Shown here in pieces: positions 15,187-24,335 of a stretch of DNA of 64,000 nucleotides. The notes below the pieces were generated by a model. That model did not search any database. It was not told the origin of the DNA and saw only the letters and a list, made by a program, of their open reading frames with translations. The position numbers and the translations under genes are program-made. This DNA comes from UBA4416 sp048498515 (GTDB taxonomy: Bacteria; Bacteroidota; Bacteroidia; B-17B0; Aurantibacillaceae), in the NCBI GenBank assembly GCA_048498515.1, contig JBEHXV010000004.1, forward strand, positions 62,001 through 126,000, given 5' to 3'. Within the stretch, counting starts at the first letter, position 1, and each line of letters begins with the position of its first letter.

Positions 15187-17112
15187 ATGAACGTTTACAA
15201 ACTAGCAAAACATATTCAACTGGTTCTTTTGCTGATCGCTTTCGGTACAGCGGCTTCGGCACAGGAACAATTAAGGCCTTTAAGCTATAATCCCGCAATT
15301 TATGCCAAGGCTACTGCGCAAAACCAGGCAGCGGCTAAAACGGCAAGTTTTACGCTTTTGCCAGGCGATACCATTCCTTTTTTCGATGATTTTTCCTATG
15401 CTCAAAAAAGCCCTTACCCTTCCACAAAACATTGGCTCGATTCATATGTGTTTGTGAACACCGATTTTGGTATTGCACCGCCAAGCCTTGGAGTAGCAAC
15501 ATTTGACGGATTAAATGAAGTGGGATACCCTTACCAGCTCTCGGCTAATAACTCTGTTTCGGAACAGGCTGATGTTTTAACCTCCAGGCCCATTAACCTG
15601 GAAAAAAATGGTCTTAAAATATATACGCCTGATGATAGTCTTTATTTAAGCTTCCATTTCCAGGCCCAGGGCCGCGGTGACTGGCCTGAGCCCAATGATT
15701 CCTTATGCCTTGATTTTAGAATGCCCAACCAGGATAAATGGGTAAAAGTATGGGGACATAAAGGCTACAATCCTGCCGTAACGGATACCAGCTTTTATGT
15801 TGTTATGATCCCTATTAAAGACACTGCCTACCTGGACAGTCTTTTTCAGTTCCGTTTCAGGAATAAAGCCACGCTGAGCGGCAGTCTCGATCACTGGCAT
15901 ATTGACTATGTGTATTTAAATAGTCTCCGAAAAAACATTGATACCAGTTATAGCGACGTCACTTTTGCTTACAAATCAACCCCCCTGCTTAAAAACTATT
16001 ACAGCATGCCTTACAGGCAGTTCAATCAGCTCGAAATGATTGATTCGACGTTTAGAAATTACATCAGAAGTAATTTTGAAAGCCCTACGAGTGTCGCTAA
16101 TTATACCTATAAAATATATCTAAATAATTCAAGTACGGCTCAAAATACCGAGCCTCAGGGCCCGTTTATCGGCGGTATACAGCCATTTAAAAACAATGGT
16201 TATTTTGCCGGATTACAGGCAGCACCAAATTTAACTATTACGCCCTTTGCGTCCCCTCTCAATTCACCGACCGATTATAAAATTGAGCACATTTTAGAAG
16301 TTGCTAACGATGTTGTTCCCGAAAACGACACCCTCGTTCAGCACCAGGTGTTCTCAAATTATTACGCTTATGACGATGGTACAGCTGAAGTGGGATATTA
16401 CATCAACGATTATGGATCGTATACCGGTATGCGTTTTACCTTAAATGCGGCAGATACGCTCAGGGCCGTTAAAATTTATTTTGATCCTATTATCGACGGA
16501 CAACTCATTCAAAGTTCATCGTTCAGGATCTGTGTGTGGAATGGCAGCTCAGGCTCGCCGGGAAGCAGGATTCTGAAAGATAGCTTAATGTACCCGGTAT
16601 ATTATTCCTTTGGCCATAACTTTATACCAACCTATACCTTGACATCCTGTTTGCCTCTGCATGCAGGTTCTTATTTCATTGGCTTTCAGCAAACCACCAA
16701 CCAGGGCTTAAATGTTGGTTTTGACAAAAACACTAACCACGCAAACGCTTTGTATTTCGACAGGGGCTTTGGCTGGCAGCAATCGGTTATAAAAGGTTCG
16801 CTCATGATTAATCCTATTTTCCAGGGGTGCTCTGAAGCGTTGGTGGGCATTAAAGAAAATGATTCAACGGATGATGTTTTAGCGATGTACCCAAACCCCG
16901 CACAGAATGCCTTGTTCCTACGATCATCGGCGCCTGGCCTTGAAAATGCGTCGGTTTCCATTATCTCTTCTTTAGGGCAAACTGTTTATACAGATGCTTT
17001 TGAAAATGAAGGCGCGATCGACATCAGCGCTTTGCCAAACGGTGTTTATTTTGTGTATTTCAATAGTAAGGGCCTGACCGTTACACCAAAAAAACTCATC
17101 ATTTCCCGATAA
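15187..17112 (+). CDS. T9SS type A sorting-domain secreted protein
   Basis: A 641-residue exported protein. It has an N-terminal signal peptide (cleavage likely after TAASAQ). Long beta-rich regions of unknown class follow. The C-terminal type A sorting domain is recognised by MYPNPAQNALFLRS at its start, a central SSLGQTVYTDAF and the end GVYFVYFNSKG...KLIISR. Such domains target cargo through the type IX secretion system to the cell surface or medium. No catalytic motif was recognised; the middle resembles jelly-roll adhesive modules only in general character. Placed between PASTA and RluD genes with 1-7 bp gaps. Confidence 0.9.
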   Translation: MNVYKLAKHIQLVLLLIAFGTAASAQEQLRPLSYNPAIYAKATAQNQAAAKTASFTLLPGDTIPFFDDFSYAQKSPYPSTKHWLDSYVFVNTDFGIAPPSLGVATFDGLNEVGYPYQLSANNSVSEQADVLTSRPINLEKNGLKIYTPDDSLYLSFHFQAQGRGDWPEPNDSLCLDFRMPNQDKWVKVWGHKGYNPAVTDTSFYVVMIPIKDTAYLDSLFQFRFRNKATLSGSLDHWHIDYVYLNSLRKNIDTSYSDVTFAYKSTPLLKNYYSMPYRQFNQLEMIDSTFRNYIRSNFESPTSVANYTYKIYLNNSSTAQNTEPQGPFIGGIQPFKNNGYFAGLQAAPNLTITPFASPLNSPTDYKIEHILEVANDVVPENDTLVQHQVFSNYYAYDDGTAEVGYYINDYGSYTGMRFTLNAADTLRAVKIYFDPIIDGQLIQSSSFRICVWNGSSGSPGSRILKDSLMYPVYYSFGHNFIPTYTLTSCLPLHAGSYFIGFQQTTNQGLNVGFDKNTNHANALYFDRGFGWQQSVIKGSLMINPIFQGCSEALVGIKENDSTDDVLAMYPNPAQNALFLRSSAPGLENASVSIISSLGQTVYTDAFENEGAIDISALPNGVYFVYFNSKGLTVTPKKLIISR

Positions 17113-17113
17113 C

Positions 17114-18175
17114 ATGACTGATGACTTAGAAGAAGTTGGAACAGGTGAAGAGGAAAAAGAACTTTACGAGCACCACCACATAAAGGTTGAAAAAGGCCAG
17201 GTGATGATGCGCATCGATAAGTTCCTGATGATCCGCGTACAAAATGCCACCCGCACTAAACTACAACAGGCCTGCGATGCCGAATGCATCCTGGTGAACG
17301 GCAAGCCGGTAAAATCAAACTACCGCATCAAACCGTTAGATGAGATTTCGATCATGATGACCACGCCTCCACGCGACATTGAGGTTGTTGCCGAGGATAT
17401 TCCCATTAACGTGGTTTATGAAGACGATTACATTTGCGTGGTTAATAAAGAACCCGGCATGGTGGTGCATCCTGCCTACGGACATTATACCGGCACACTG
17501 GTAAACGCACTGGCTTACCGTTTTAAAAACCTGCCAAGCTCAAAGCAGAAGTTAGCCGATGGCTTAACCATTGACCGGCCCGGCCTGGTACACCGCATTG
17601 ATAAAAACACGTCGGGTATCATCATTATTGCCAAAACAGAACTGGCAATGACACGCCTGGCCAAGGATTTTTTTGACCGCAACCTCGACCGCAAATACAT
17701 TGCCATTGTATGGGGCGATGTGAAAGAGGATGCCGGAACCATTAACTGCAATGTGGCGCGCGACCTGAAGAACCGCAAGGTCATGGCTTGTTTTCCAGAC
17801 AGCGACCATGGCAAACATGCCATTACACATTACAAGGTTTTAGAACGCTTTGGTTATGTAACCGTAGTGGAGTGTAAATTGGAAACAGGCCGCACTCACC
17901 AGATTCGCGTGCATATGAAACATCTTGGTCATCCTTTATTTAACGATAACGAATATGGCGGCGACAGGGTGTTGAAAGGATTGCCTAGCAACAAATACAA
18001 ACAGTTTATTGATAATTGTTTCGAGATCTTACCGCGTCATGCCTTACATGCCAAAACACTGGGCATTACACATCCCATTACCAAAGAGCCCATTTTCTTT
18101 GACAGCGAGATCCCTGATGACATGCAGCAGCTCATTGACAAATGGAGGAAGTATTCTGTTAAAGCGGAAGATTAG
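17114..18175 (+). CDS. RluA/RluD-family pseudouridine synthase
   Basis: A 353-residue enzyme that converts uridines in large-subunit rRNA to pseudouridine. It has an acidic N-terminal extension, an S4 RNA-binding domain (about residues 32-90) and the catalytic domain with the signature GLVHRIDKNTSG, where Asp163 is the nucleophile. RKYIAIVWG and ETGRTHQIRVHMKHLGHP further support the RluD subgroup. It begins 1 bp after the T9SS gene stop, so cotranscription is likely. Exact rRNA target positions cannot be read from sequence. Confidence 0.93.
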   Translation: MTDDLEEVGTGEEEKELYEHHHIKVEKGQVMMRIDKFLMIRVQNATRTKLQQACDAECILVNGKPVKSNYRIKPLDEISIMMTTPPRDIEVVAEDIPINVVYEDDYICVVNKEPGMVVHPAYGHYTGTLVNALAYRFKNLPSSKQKLADGLTIDRPGLVHRIDKNTSGIIIIAKTELAMTRLAKDFFDRNLDRKYIAIVWGDVKEDAGTINCNVARDLKNRKVMACFPDSDHGKHAITHYKVLERFGYVTVVECKLETGRTHQIRVHMKHLGHPLFNDNEYGGDRVLKGLPSNKYKQFIDNCFEILPRHALHAKTLGITHPITKEPIFFDSEIPDDMQQLIDKWRKYSVKAED

Positions 18176-18206
18176 TCTTCGTCAGTTCTAGTGTCGAAAT
18201 GTCTAA

Positions 18207-18262
18207 GTCATGCTGAACTTGTTTCAGCATCTCATGAGTCCCTGAAACAAGTTTAGGGTGAC
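18207..18262. repeat. REP-like hairpin, GTCATGCTGAAC type
   Basis: CTGAACTTGTTTCAG and CTGAAACAAGTTTAG are near-complementary arms around a short loop, bordered by GTCA and GTGAC. It is one of two related intergenic palindromes after the RluD gene. Such units are dispersed widely in genomes of this phylum. A partial unit (GTCAGTTCTAGTGTCGAAAT) precedes it at about 18181. Confidence 0.7.
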
Positions 18263-18270
18263 AGTTATGT

Positions 18271-18330
18271 GTCAGTTCGAGCGGAGTCGAGAACAGATAT
18301 ATTCTGCCCTTCGACTCCGCTCAGGGTGAC
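18271..18330. repeat. REP-like hairpin, GTTCGAGCGGAGTCGA type
   Basis: GAGCGGAGTCGA at the left pairs with TCGACTCCGCTC at the right around about 22 nt. The borders are GTCA and GTGAC as in the preceding hairpin. It lies between two convergent genes and may serve as a terminator in addition to being a repeat. Confidence 0.75.
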
Positions 18331-18347
18331 ACTAAATTAAATCGTAA

Positions 18348-19178
18348 CTATTTATTCTTTGCAATTGTCGTTGCCTCATCAAATTCCATCTCCAGCGTTT
18401 CGCCTTTTAGCTTTACAGCGGGCGCTTCGGTAAAAGTAGCATGCCACACAATATCCATGGCTACCTTTTGCATATCCATGGCACGGCCGCCTTCCATTCG
18501 CTCCCATTTCAGGTTCACGCTTTCTTCCTCGCCTTTCATTACCAGCACTTCTTTGGCTTTCGACTCAAGCAAGCCCGGTTTTTTAGCGTTTGCATATTCA
18601 TTGCCATCGGGCATTTTTACACCGGCCCTCGTATTGTGTATCACACCAATTTTATCGCCATTATAAGAACATTTAAATTTGACCTCTGTCTTATCGCTTT
18701 CCTTGGTTACATTGGTCATGGTACAATTAAAATCGCCGGCTTTGAATTCGTTTTGCGCGGCCGGCAATTTAAAGTTAGGCACTTCAATTGCTTTACCATT
18801 GGTTGATACAGAGTATAAGCCATCAATAACAAATGAGTAGCTCTTTACTTTGTTGTAGCCCGCCCCTTTTAAATTAATGGTTACAAAATCGGAACTATTC
18901 GGTTTTATGATGAGCATTTTTTCTTTTGGCTTGCTTTCTTTTCCATCAATCATAAATTTGCTTTCCATGGGCTTATACAACACATAATCGTTGGTTTTGT
19001 TGGTTACTTTTAATTTGAACTTGGTTTCACCGGGAGTAGAAACAGCGTTATCAACTGTTATGGTAACCTGGTCGGTTTCTTTGGTCAGGTCCTTGTAAAA
19101 CAGTTTTTCATAATTTTGTGATTGGGCAGTGGCCACTGCTAAAAAAGTACTAGCCAGGGTTAAAATAATTGTTTTCAT
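18348..19178 (-). CDS. Secreted protein of unknown function
   Basis: A 276-residue exported protein with a signal peptide (MKTIILTLASTFLAVATAQS). The mature part reads as beta-sandwich segments (VTITVDNAVSTPGETKFKLKV, then NKTNDYVLYKP), with many Lys and Thr residues. No catalytic or binding motif was recognised. It sits directly downstream of a palindrome/direct-repeat region at 19246-19286, and the next gene upstream on the same strand is a hybrid sensor/AraC regulator. It is therefore a plausible target of that regulator, by inference. Confidence 0.75.
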   Translation of the reverse strand: MKTIILTLASTFLAVATAQSQNYEKLFYKDLTKETDQVTITVDNAVSTPGETKFKLKVTNKTNDYVLYKPMESKFMIDGKESKPKEKMLIIKPNSSDFVTINLKGAGYNKVKSYSFVIDGLYSVSTNGKAIEVPNFKLPAAQNEFKAGDFNCTMTNVTKESDKTEVKFKCSYNGDKIGVIHNTRAGVKMPDGNEYANAKKPGLLESKAKEVLVMKGEEESVNLKWERMEGGRAMDMQKVAMDIVWHATFTEAPAVKLKGETLEMEFDEATTIAKNK

Positions 19179-19245
19179 ATGACTGGTTTTTAAATTTTAA
19201 TGGTTCGATACAAATAAACAACCAAAACTAAAAAAAGGCGTTTAC

Positions 19246-19286
19246 GCATGTTGCAAATGTGTGTAATTATGTTGCACACTTGCATG
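19246..19286. promoter_or_regulatory. Candidate operator: ATGTTGCA direct repeats 21 bp apart
   Basis: ATGTTGCA occurs at 19248-19255 and again at 19269-19276, a 21-bp period that equals two helical turns. The block also has imperfect dyad symmetry (GCAAATGTGTG against GCACACTTGC). It is 68 bp upstream of the secreted-protein gene at 19178 and just past the stop of the AraC-containing regulator. Direct repeats with this spacing are typical for AraC-type output domains. Confidence 0.5.
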
Positions 19287-19369
19287 TTATTGATAATCAA
19301 TGAAGTAAAGTCGTTTAAAACACCGCTGAGAGAACAAAAAAATATTTTTTAGTTCCTTTTTGGCACGGG

Positions 19370-22006
19370 TCATGCCTTTCCCTGTACAAAAGCAGAGGGT
19401 GTTTCGTTAAACTGTTCGGTAAAGCATTTAGTAAAATACGATTGCGAGGAGAATCCACAGAGGTAAGCCACCTCGGTAATATTGCCTTTTTTGGCCTTTA
19501 AAAATTCCCTGGCTTTTTCAAGCCTGATCCGTTTTATGATCTCGGAAGGTGAATAGCCGGTAAGATTCTTTATTTTTCGCTGAAAATGGCTCCGGTTGGT
19601 AGCCATCAAATCGGCCAGGAACTCAACGCTGAGTTCGGGATTACTAAGGTGTGTGAAAATTAAACCGAACAACTTTTGGGTATAAGGATCGGAACTCACA
19701 AACTTTTGTTCGGCCACCAGTTCTTTCTCTGTAATTTCCAGCTGGTCGTTCAATTCCTTTTTAAGCTTTTGTATGAGTCCCAATTGGTTGTTAATGATGG
19801 AATACAGCTCTTCAGGAATAAAGGGTTTGCCAATAAAAACCTGGGCGCCCGCATTCAACACCTCAACCCTGCTTTGCGAATTGTTTTTAGCCGACAGCAC
19901 AATAACCGGAATATGATCGAGCCCTTTATCCTGTTTGATCTTCCTGATAAACGACAGTCCATCCATTCCTTCCATCATCAGGTCGGTGATGATGAGATCG
20001 GGAACCGTGTTTTCAAGGATCGTGCCTGCCACAAGGCCATTACCCGCTTTTACAACCGAAAAATTTCTTGATGCCAGGTAAGCCGATAAAAAACTGCTGA
20101 TGTCCTCATCGTCTTCCACCACCAGTATCAACGGCAATTCTGCGTGTGTATCTTGTTTATGGCCGGCTGTTATGTCTGCGGCCTTTTCCATAGCAAGTTC
20201 TACATTAAAGCGAGAGCCTTTGTTTTCTTCGCTGCTAAACGTAATACTCCCTTTCCAGGCAGTTACAAGCTCCTGCACCAATGATAAACCAATGCCCACG
20301 CCTTTTGTTTTATCCTTTGAATTCTTACTTCTGAAAAACCGGGTAAATAATTTATCCTGTTCCTCTTTTGGGATGCCAATACCTGTATCCCAAACCTGTA
20401 TGTTTAACCCCACAGCCGATTCTTTTTCTTCGCCACTTATGGTGAGCCCAACAAAACCATTTGCCGCTGTGTATTTAACCGCGTTCGATAACAAATTGCT
20501 TACGATCTTTTCCAGCGCGTCCTTGTCAAACAACACCAGTTTTTCCGGTATATCAAGCTCCTGAACAAAATGAATATTCTTTTCTTCCGCTTGTTTTTGG
20601 TAAGCATGGGCTATTTCTTTTAATGCATCGCCAACATAACCGGTTGCAACATTTAATTTATAACCCGGCGAATCTATTTTCGACACATCCAGCATTTGCG
20701 TCATGAGCTCGTTTAAACGCGTCGTGTTTTTTTCGGCCAGCAAAATGTAGTGCAAGCTTTCTTCATCTGCCACTTTTGGTTTTAAGGCCTGTAAAGGCGC
20801 TTGTATCATGCTCAGGGGTGTGCGAATTTCGTGCATGATGTTAACAAAGAATTTTTCCTTAGCTTCTTGTACTTTCTTTTGTACGCGCTTGTTGAAATTG
20901 AAGTAAACCATTACCGCAAAAATGACGGCCAGCAGTACAATCAACATTAATAAATAAAAGTACAGTTGTTTTTGTTGTGTGTTGATCTTATTCTCCTGGT
21001 GTTCCAGCTCAAGATTTTGCTGCAAAATGGTTTTCGATTTGTTCTCGAGCTGGTACTGTTTGTCCAGCATCACCGCGTATTGTTTTACCTCTTCCTTTTG
21101 CAGGGAATCTTTCAGGCTTTGCAGTTTTTTAAAATAAACCGTCGCGTTCACATAATCCTTCATGTCAACGCAGGTCTCGGCAATGTTCCCGTAAATGGTT
21201 ACTTTCTCGTCGGTTAAATGCAACGAATCGGCAATGTGCTCGGCTTTATAAAATTGCACGATCGCTTTTTTATATTCTTTTCCCTGCTGGTACAAATAGC
21301 CCAGGTTCGAAACAGGTTTGAGGACGTTCCTAAGGTCTTTTTTAGTTAACCATATGGCAATGGCCTTGTTATAATACACCACCGCCGAGTCGGAAAACCG
21401 GGCCTGTGATTGGCTCCTGTAAAGGGTAAAATAATGGTTGGCCATGGAGTTGAAATAATGTGCCAGCAATGGCGGCTTATTGCTTTTATAAGCAATTTCT
21501 CCTGCCTCATCAAGGAAATATAATACGGAATCGTATTGTTCCAGCTTCCTGTAAACCGAACTGATATTGATAAAGCTTCCTGCAAGCTTTGACGGATCGC
21601 CCATGGTGCTTCGCAAGGCTATTTCCTGCTTAAAGAATTTTTTTGCCAGGTCGAACTGGTTCTGTTCAAAATATAAAGCACCCAGGCCGTTCAGCGTTCG
21701 CGCCTTATGTTTTGACAAGCTATCCTGGTCGCATAGTTTTAAAATGGCAAAGTAATTTTCAAAAGCTTCTTTCAGCTTGCGTTCATCCACATCGGCATTG
21801 GCCAGGTAATTATACGCCAGTAAACGGTAAGTAATGTATTGGGGTTCAGAAAATGTAAGAATGCGTCGCGCGGTTATCCGCACCGAATCGGGTTGTCGTG
21901 CCTGGTACTGCCCCGACATTTTTTTCAATAAGCCTTTTAAAGAATCTGTTTGGGCTGTGCCGTTTAGGACAAGCATAAACAAAAGACTATAAACAATGGC
22001 TTTCAA
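19370..22006 (-). CDS. Hybrid two-component regulator: TPR, histidine kinase, receiver, AraC
   Basis: An 878-residue all-in-one signalling protein. Order: signal peptide (1-19), periplasmic tetratricopeptide repeats (about 25-300), coiled coil, one membrane segment (about 349-369), and HisKA with phospho-acceptor His392 (NIMHEIRTPLSM). Then come the ATPase domain (NLLSNAVKYT, DTGIGIP, GVGIGLSLV), the receiver with Asp675 (IITDLMMEGMDG) and Lys727, and the AraC-type DNA-binding domain (about 785-875). This resembles hybrid regulators of polysaccharide utilisation but with TPRs as sensor. All catalytic motifs are intact. No SusC/D genes are nearby; the adjacent secreted protein is its most obvious target. 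Confidence 0.95.
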   Translation of the reverse strand: MKAIVYSLLFMLVLNGTAQTDSLKGLLKKMSGQYQARQPDSVRITARRILTFSEPQYITYRLLAYNYLANADVDERKLKEAFENYFAILKLCDQDSLSKHKARTLNGLGALYFEQNQFDLAKKFFKQEIALRSTMGDPSKLAGSFINISSVYRKLEQYDSVLYFLDEAGEIAYKSNKPPLLAHYFNSMANHYFTLYRSQSQARFSDSAVVYYNKAIAIWLTKKDLRNVLKPVSNLGYLYQQGKEYKKAIVQFYKAEHIADSLHLTDEKVTIYGNIAETCVDMKDYVNATVYFKKLQSLKDSLQKEEVKQYAVMLDKQYQLENKSKTILQQNLELEHQENKINTQQKQLYFYLLMLIVLLAVIFAVMVYFNFNKRVQKKVQEAKEKFFVNIMHEIRTPLSMIQAPLQALKPKVADEESLHYILLAEKNTTRLNELMTQMLDVSKIDSPGYKLNVATGYVGDALKEIAHAYQKQAEEKNIHFVQELDIPEKLVLFDKDALEKIVSNLLSNAVKYTAANGFVGLTISGEEKESAVGLNIQVWDTGIGIPKEEQDKLFTRFFRSKNSKDKTKGVGIGLSLVQELVTAWKGSITFSSEENKGSRFNVELAMEKAADITAGHKQDTHAELPLILVVEDDEDISSFLSAYLASRNFSVVKAGNGLVAGTILENTVPDLIITDLMMEGMDGLSFIRKIKQDKGLDHIPVIVLSAKNNSQSRVEVLNAGAQVFIGKPFIPEELYSIINNQLGLIQKLKKELNDQLEITEKELVAEQKFVSSDPYTQKLFGLIFTHLSNPELSVEFLADLMATNRSHFQRKIKNLTGYSPSEIIKRIRLEKAREFLKAKKGNITEVAYLCGFSSQSYFTKCFTEQFNETPSAFVQGKA

Positions 22007-22049
22007 AAATAAAACGCTGCTCTAAAATTAAATACTAAAATAAGTCCTG

Positions 22050-22478
22050 CTATTTCACCCACATAAACACTTTCCCGTTATCCCTGTGAGGAGTAATGTC
22101 TTTTGAGAAAGTGATCACACAAAAATCGATTAACGGAAGTACACCGAAGCCTCCACCAAGGCTTGCAATATAGGTTACCGGTACATAGGGTTTGGTGCCG
22201 AGATAAATGCGGTGCAAGCCCACAATGCCAAATGGGAAAGGAAATGCAAGCACTGCCGCCGTAATTTTTTTATTCAGGCGTTGTTTTTTACGGAAGAGCT
22301 GAAGAATGGGATTTGGTTTTTCTCCGGCTGCCGAAACCAGTTCCGATTCGGATAAGGAGATGAATTGTGAAGAAACAACGTTGTGAGCGCTATCCAAAAA
22401 AACAATTTCTACCGACTGGTTCCCGGAAAACACATTTCCTGTTACAAGACAAAAAAGTATGACCAGCAATTGTTTCAC
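22050..22478 (-). CDS. TM2-domain protein
   Basis: A 142-residue membrane protein. After a signal-like N-terminus (MKQLLVILFCLVTGNVFSG) and a soluble linker, it has two hydrophobic segments joined by a short turn (AVLAFPFPFGIVGLHRIYLG and GVLPLIDFCVI). The G-hR-hYLG and the acidic residue in the second helix (LIDF) are TM2 hallmarks. Function of TM2 proteins is poorly known. Its ATG overlaps the SCO gene stop, so it is the last gene of the SCO operon. Confidence 0.8.
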   Translation of the reverse strand: MKQLLVILFCLVTGNVFSGNQSVEIVFLDSAHNVVSSQFISLSESELVSAAGEKPNPILQLFRKKQRLNKKITAAVLAFPFPFGIVGLHRIYLGTKPYVPVTYIASLGGGFGVLPLIDFCVITFSKDITPHRDNGKVFMWVK

Positions 22479-23107
22479 TACTCCTGTTTCAATAATTTAA
22501 TGTCGGTAATGAGCTTGGCTACTGCAACGCTGTCGGTGCCATCGTACATGCCACGAATGCGTTTTTGTTTATCAATGAGCAGGAACAATTCGCTGTGCAA
22601 AAAGCCTTCCGGTGTGCCGTCATCTTCCAGCGCGTTAATGAGGTAACCATCCTTTGCAATGGCATAAATTTCTTTTTTATTACCCGTTAAAAAATGCCAT
22701 TTGTTTTTTTCGGCGCCATAGCTTTGTGCATAGCCTTTTAGTACCTCAACCGTATCATGCAGGGGATTTACCGTGTGCGACAGGATTAAGATGTCATTAT
22801 CCTTTTCAAAGGCTTTTTGAACGTTTACCAGCTGCGAGCTCATTTGCGGGCAAATGCTCTGGCAAGTCGCAAAAAAGAAATCAGCGACGTAGATTTTATT
22901 TTCAACGGTTTTTTGCGTAATGGCTTCGTTGTACTGGTTCACGAAACTAAAATCAGGAATGGTGTGATAGATGGTGTCTTTTGCCTCAACTCCACCCAGT
23001 TTTTTTTCGCCAATAATGGGTAGCAATTGTTTATTGGTGACTTCCTGCTTTGGTTCGCAACCAAAAATAACGAGTGCTGTTAAGCTTAAAATAAAATATG
23101 GTTTCAT
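22478..23107 (-). CDS. SCO family protein (copper chaperone / thioredoxin-like)
   Basis: A 209-residue lipoprotein: the lipobox ends at Cys17 (ALVIFGC). The thioredoxin-like domain has the copper-binding C82-x3-C86 (FATCQSICPQM) and the third ligand His171 (GFLHSELFLL). These are the full ligand set of SCO1/SenC proteins, which deliver copper to the CuA centre of cytochrome c oxidase. No oxidase genes are in the window. It overlaps by one base with a SCO-like gene upstream and the TM2 gene downstream, indicating translational coupling. Confidence 0.92.
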   Translation of the reverse strand: MKPYFILSLTALVIFGCEPKQEVTNKQLLPIIGEKKLGGVEAKDTIYHTIPDFSFVNQYNEAITQKTVENKIYVADFFFATCQSICPQMSSQLVNVQKAFEKDNDILILSHTVNPLHDTVEVLKGYAQSYGAEKNKWHFLTGNKKEIYAIAKDGYLINALEDDGTPEGFLHSELFLLIDKQKRIRGMYDGTDSVAVAKLITDIKLLKQE

Positions 23108-23754
23108 TAGTGCGATTCTATTTTATTGGTGTTGAGCAATGTTTTCTTTTCTTCTTTCAGGCGCAAATGCTGGTACTCCTCTATGAGCCGTTTTATTTCC
23201 GAAATATAGCGCGCATCGTAATACCCTCGAATGTTCCGTTTGCTATCAATCAGTGCCAGGTAGCTGTAATCAACATAATAGGGTTTTTCCTTAAAGAAGC
23301 TCAGATTTAAGCTGTCATAAGAAGCCGTGTTCCAAAACAGGTTCCGGATATTTTTAGTATCGGCCGTCATTTTTTCAAATTCCCTGAAACACAGCGAATC
23401 CCCATCGCAGGGTGTAACGATGATGAAAGGAATCTCTTTTATTTTTTCGCGCTTGTATTGTGCATACTCACTCAGACCAGCCAGGCGGTAATTGTCCTTT
23501 TTATACTTTTCCTGTATAAAACACACCGCAAATAAAGGATAGTTGGTTGTATCAAGGCTAATGTTTTCAAGATGGTTGTTTGCCAGTGTCTTAAAAACAG
23601 CAGTTGTTGAGTAAAATACCGAATCTCCATCCACCCATTTTTTTGGGCCATAATGCGGCAATTTGCTGGTGTTAATGGTGCTTAACTCCAGGATGGTCCA
23701 CATTAAAGAGGGCAGTAAAATAATGAGGAGCAAAAGGAGTTTCTTGTTTTTCAT
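23107..23754 (-). CDS. Degenerate SCO-like membrane-anchored protein
   Basis: A 215-residue protein with an N-terminal membrane anchor (LLLLLIILLPSLMWTI). The ending of its domain (YSYLALIDSKRNIRGYYDARYISEIKRL) parallels the neighbouring SCO protein (FLLIDKQKRIRGMYDG), so I read it as a divergent SCO homologue. The copper ligands are absent: no CxxxC is found, and the His before the strand is replaced by Tyr/Ser. It would therefore not bind copper in the SCO manner and may act as a partner. It is cotranscribed with the intact SCO gene. Confidence 0.7.
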   Translation of the reverse strand: MKNKKLLLLLIILLPSLMWTILELSTINTSKLPHYGPKKWVDGDSVFYSTTAVFKTLANNHLENISLDTTNYPLFAVCFIQEKYKKDNYRLAGLSEYAQYKREKIKEIPFIIVTPCDGDSLCFREFEKMTADTKNIRNLFWNTASYDSLNLSFFKEKPYYVDYSYLALIDSKRNIRGYYDARYISEIKRLIEEYQHLRLKEEKKTLLNTNKIESH

Positions 23755-23771
23755 CGTTTCGATTAAGATTT

Positions 23772-24206
23772 CTAAAAGCTTCTGTTTTTAAGGCTCTCGC
23801 CAATTTTTTCGGACAGCTTATTTTTAAATAATTCCTTGTTCGATGCCCTCATACCCACCAAAGGCAACTTCTCCCGCTCCTCGTCGTTATACACCAGGGC
23901 CAGGCTCATGGCATTTTTTTTCTCGATTCCTTTGGCGTCTAAATAATAAAATTCACGGGTATAAAACAGGCTTTGTTTTATCTCAAAACGGTCGCTATAA
24001 ACAATGGCATAAGGGTTTACGATGAGCCACAGGGCTTGCAGGGTGAGTACCAGGCCCGGAACAGCAAAAGCGGTTCCCCAGGGATTTACCTCCATTAATA
24101 AATGTATGCTGAGCCAATCTAAAAATAAACCGGTAGCGGTTAGGGCAATCACCAATAAAATACTGCGTTCAAAATACTCCTTTGGTTCGTCTTCTTCCTT
24201 TTTCAC
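23772..24206 (-). CDS. Small membrane protein of unknown function
   Basis: A 144-residue protein with a charged start (MKKEEDEPKEYFERS), two closely spaced hydrophobic segments (about residues 14-34 and 40-62) and a soluble C-terminal part (VYSDRFEIKQSLFYTREFYY...). That layout resembles bacterial PH-like membrane proteins. No motif allows a functional call. It is first in a tightly spaced four-gene operon with two SCO-type genes and a TM2 gene. Confidence 0.7.
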   Translation of the reverse strand: MKKEEDEPKEYFERSILLVIALTATGLFLDWLSIHLLMEVNPWGTAFAVPGLVLTLQALWLIVNPYAIVYSDRFEIKQSLFYTREFYYLDAKGIEKKNAMSLALVYNDEEREKLPLVGMRASNKELFKNKLSEKIGESLKNRSF

Positions 24207-24281
24207 AGGGTAAAGTTAAAAATTTATCTACTTTAACTTTTGTTTTTAAGATATATTTTTTATACTTGTGTTTATGCTATT

Positions 24282-24298
24282 AACGTTATTGTAACGTT
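24282..24298. promoter_or_regulatory. Palindrome AACGTTA-TTG-TAACGTT
   Basis: A perfect 7-bp inverted repeat with a 3-nt centre lies 38 bp upstream of the transglycosylase gene, and a further half-site-like TTACGTTATAA follows at about 24309. It may be an operator. No matching regulator can be named. Confidence 0.35.
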
Positions 24299-24335
24299 TT
24301 GAAAATTATTACGTTATAATAGAAAAACAACCCGG

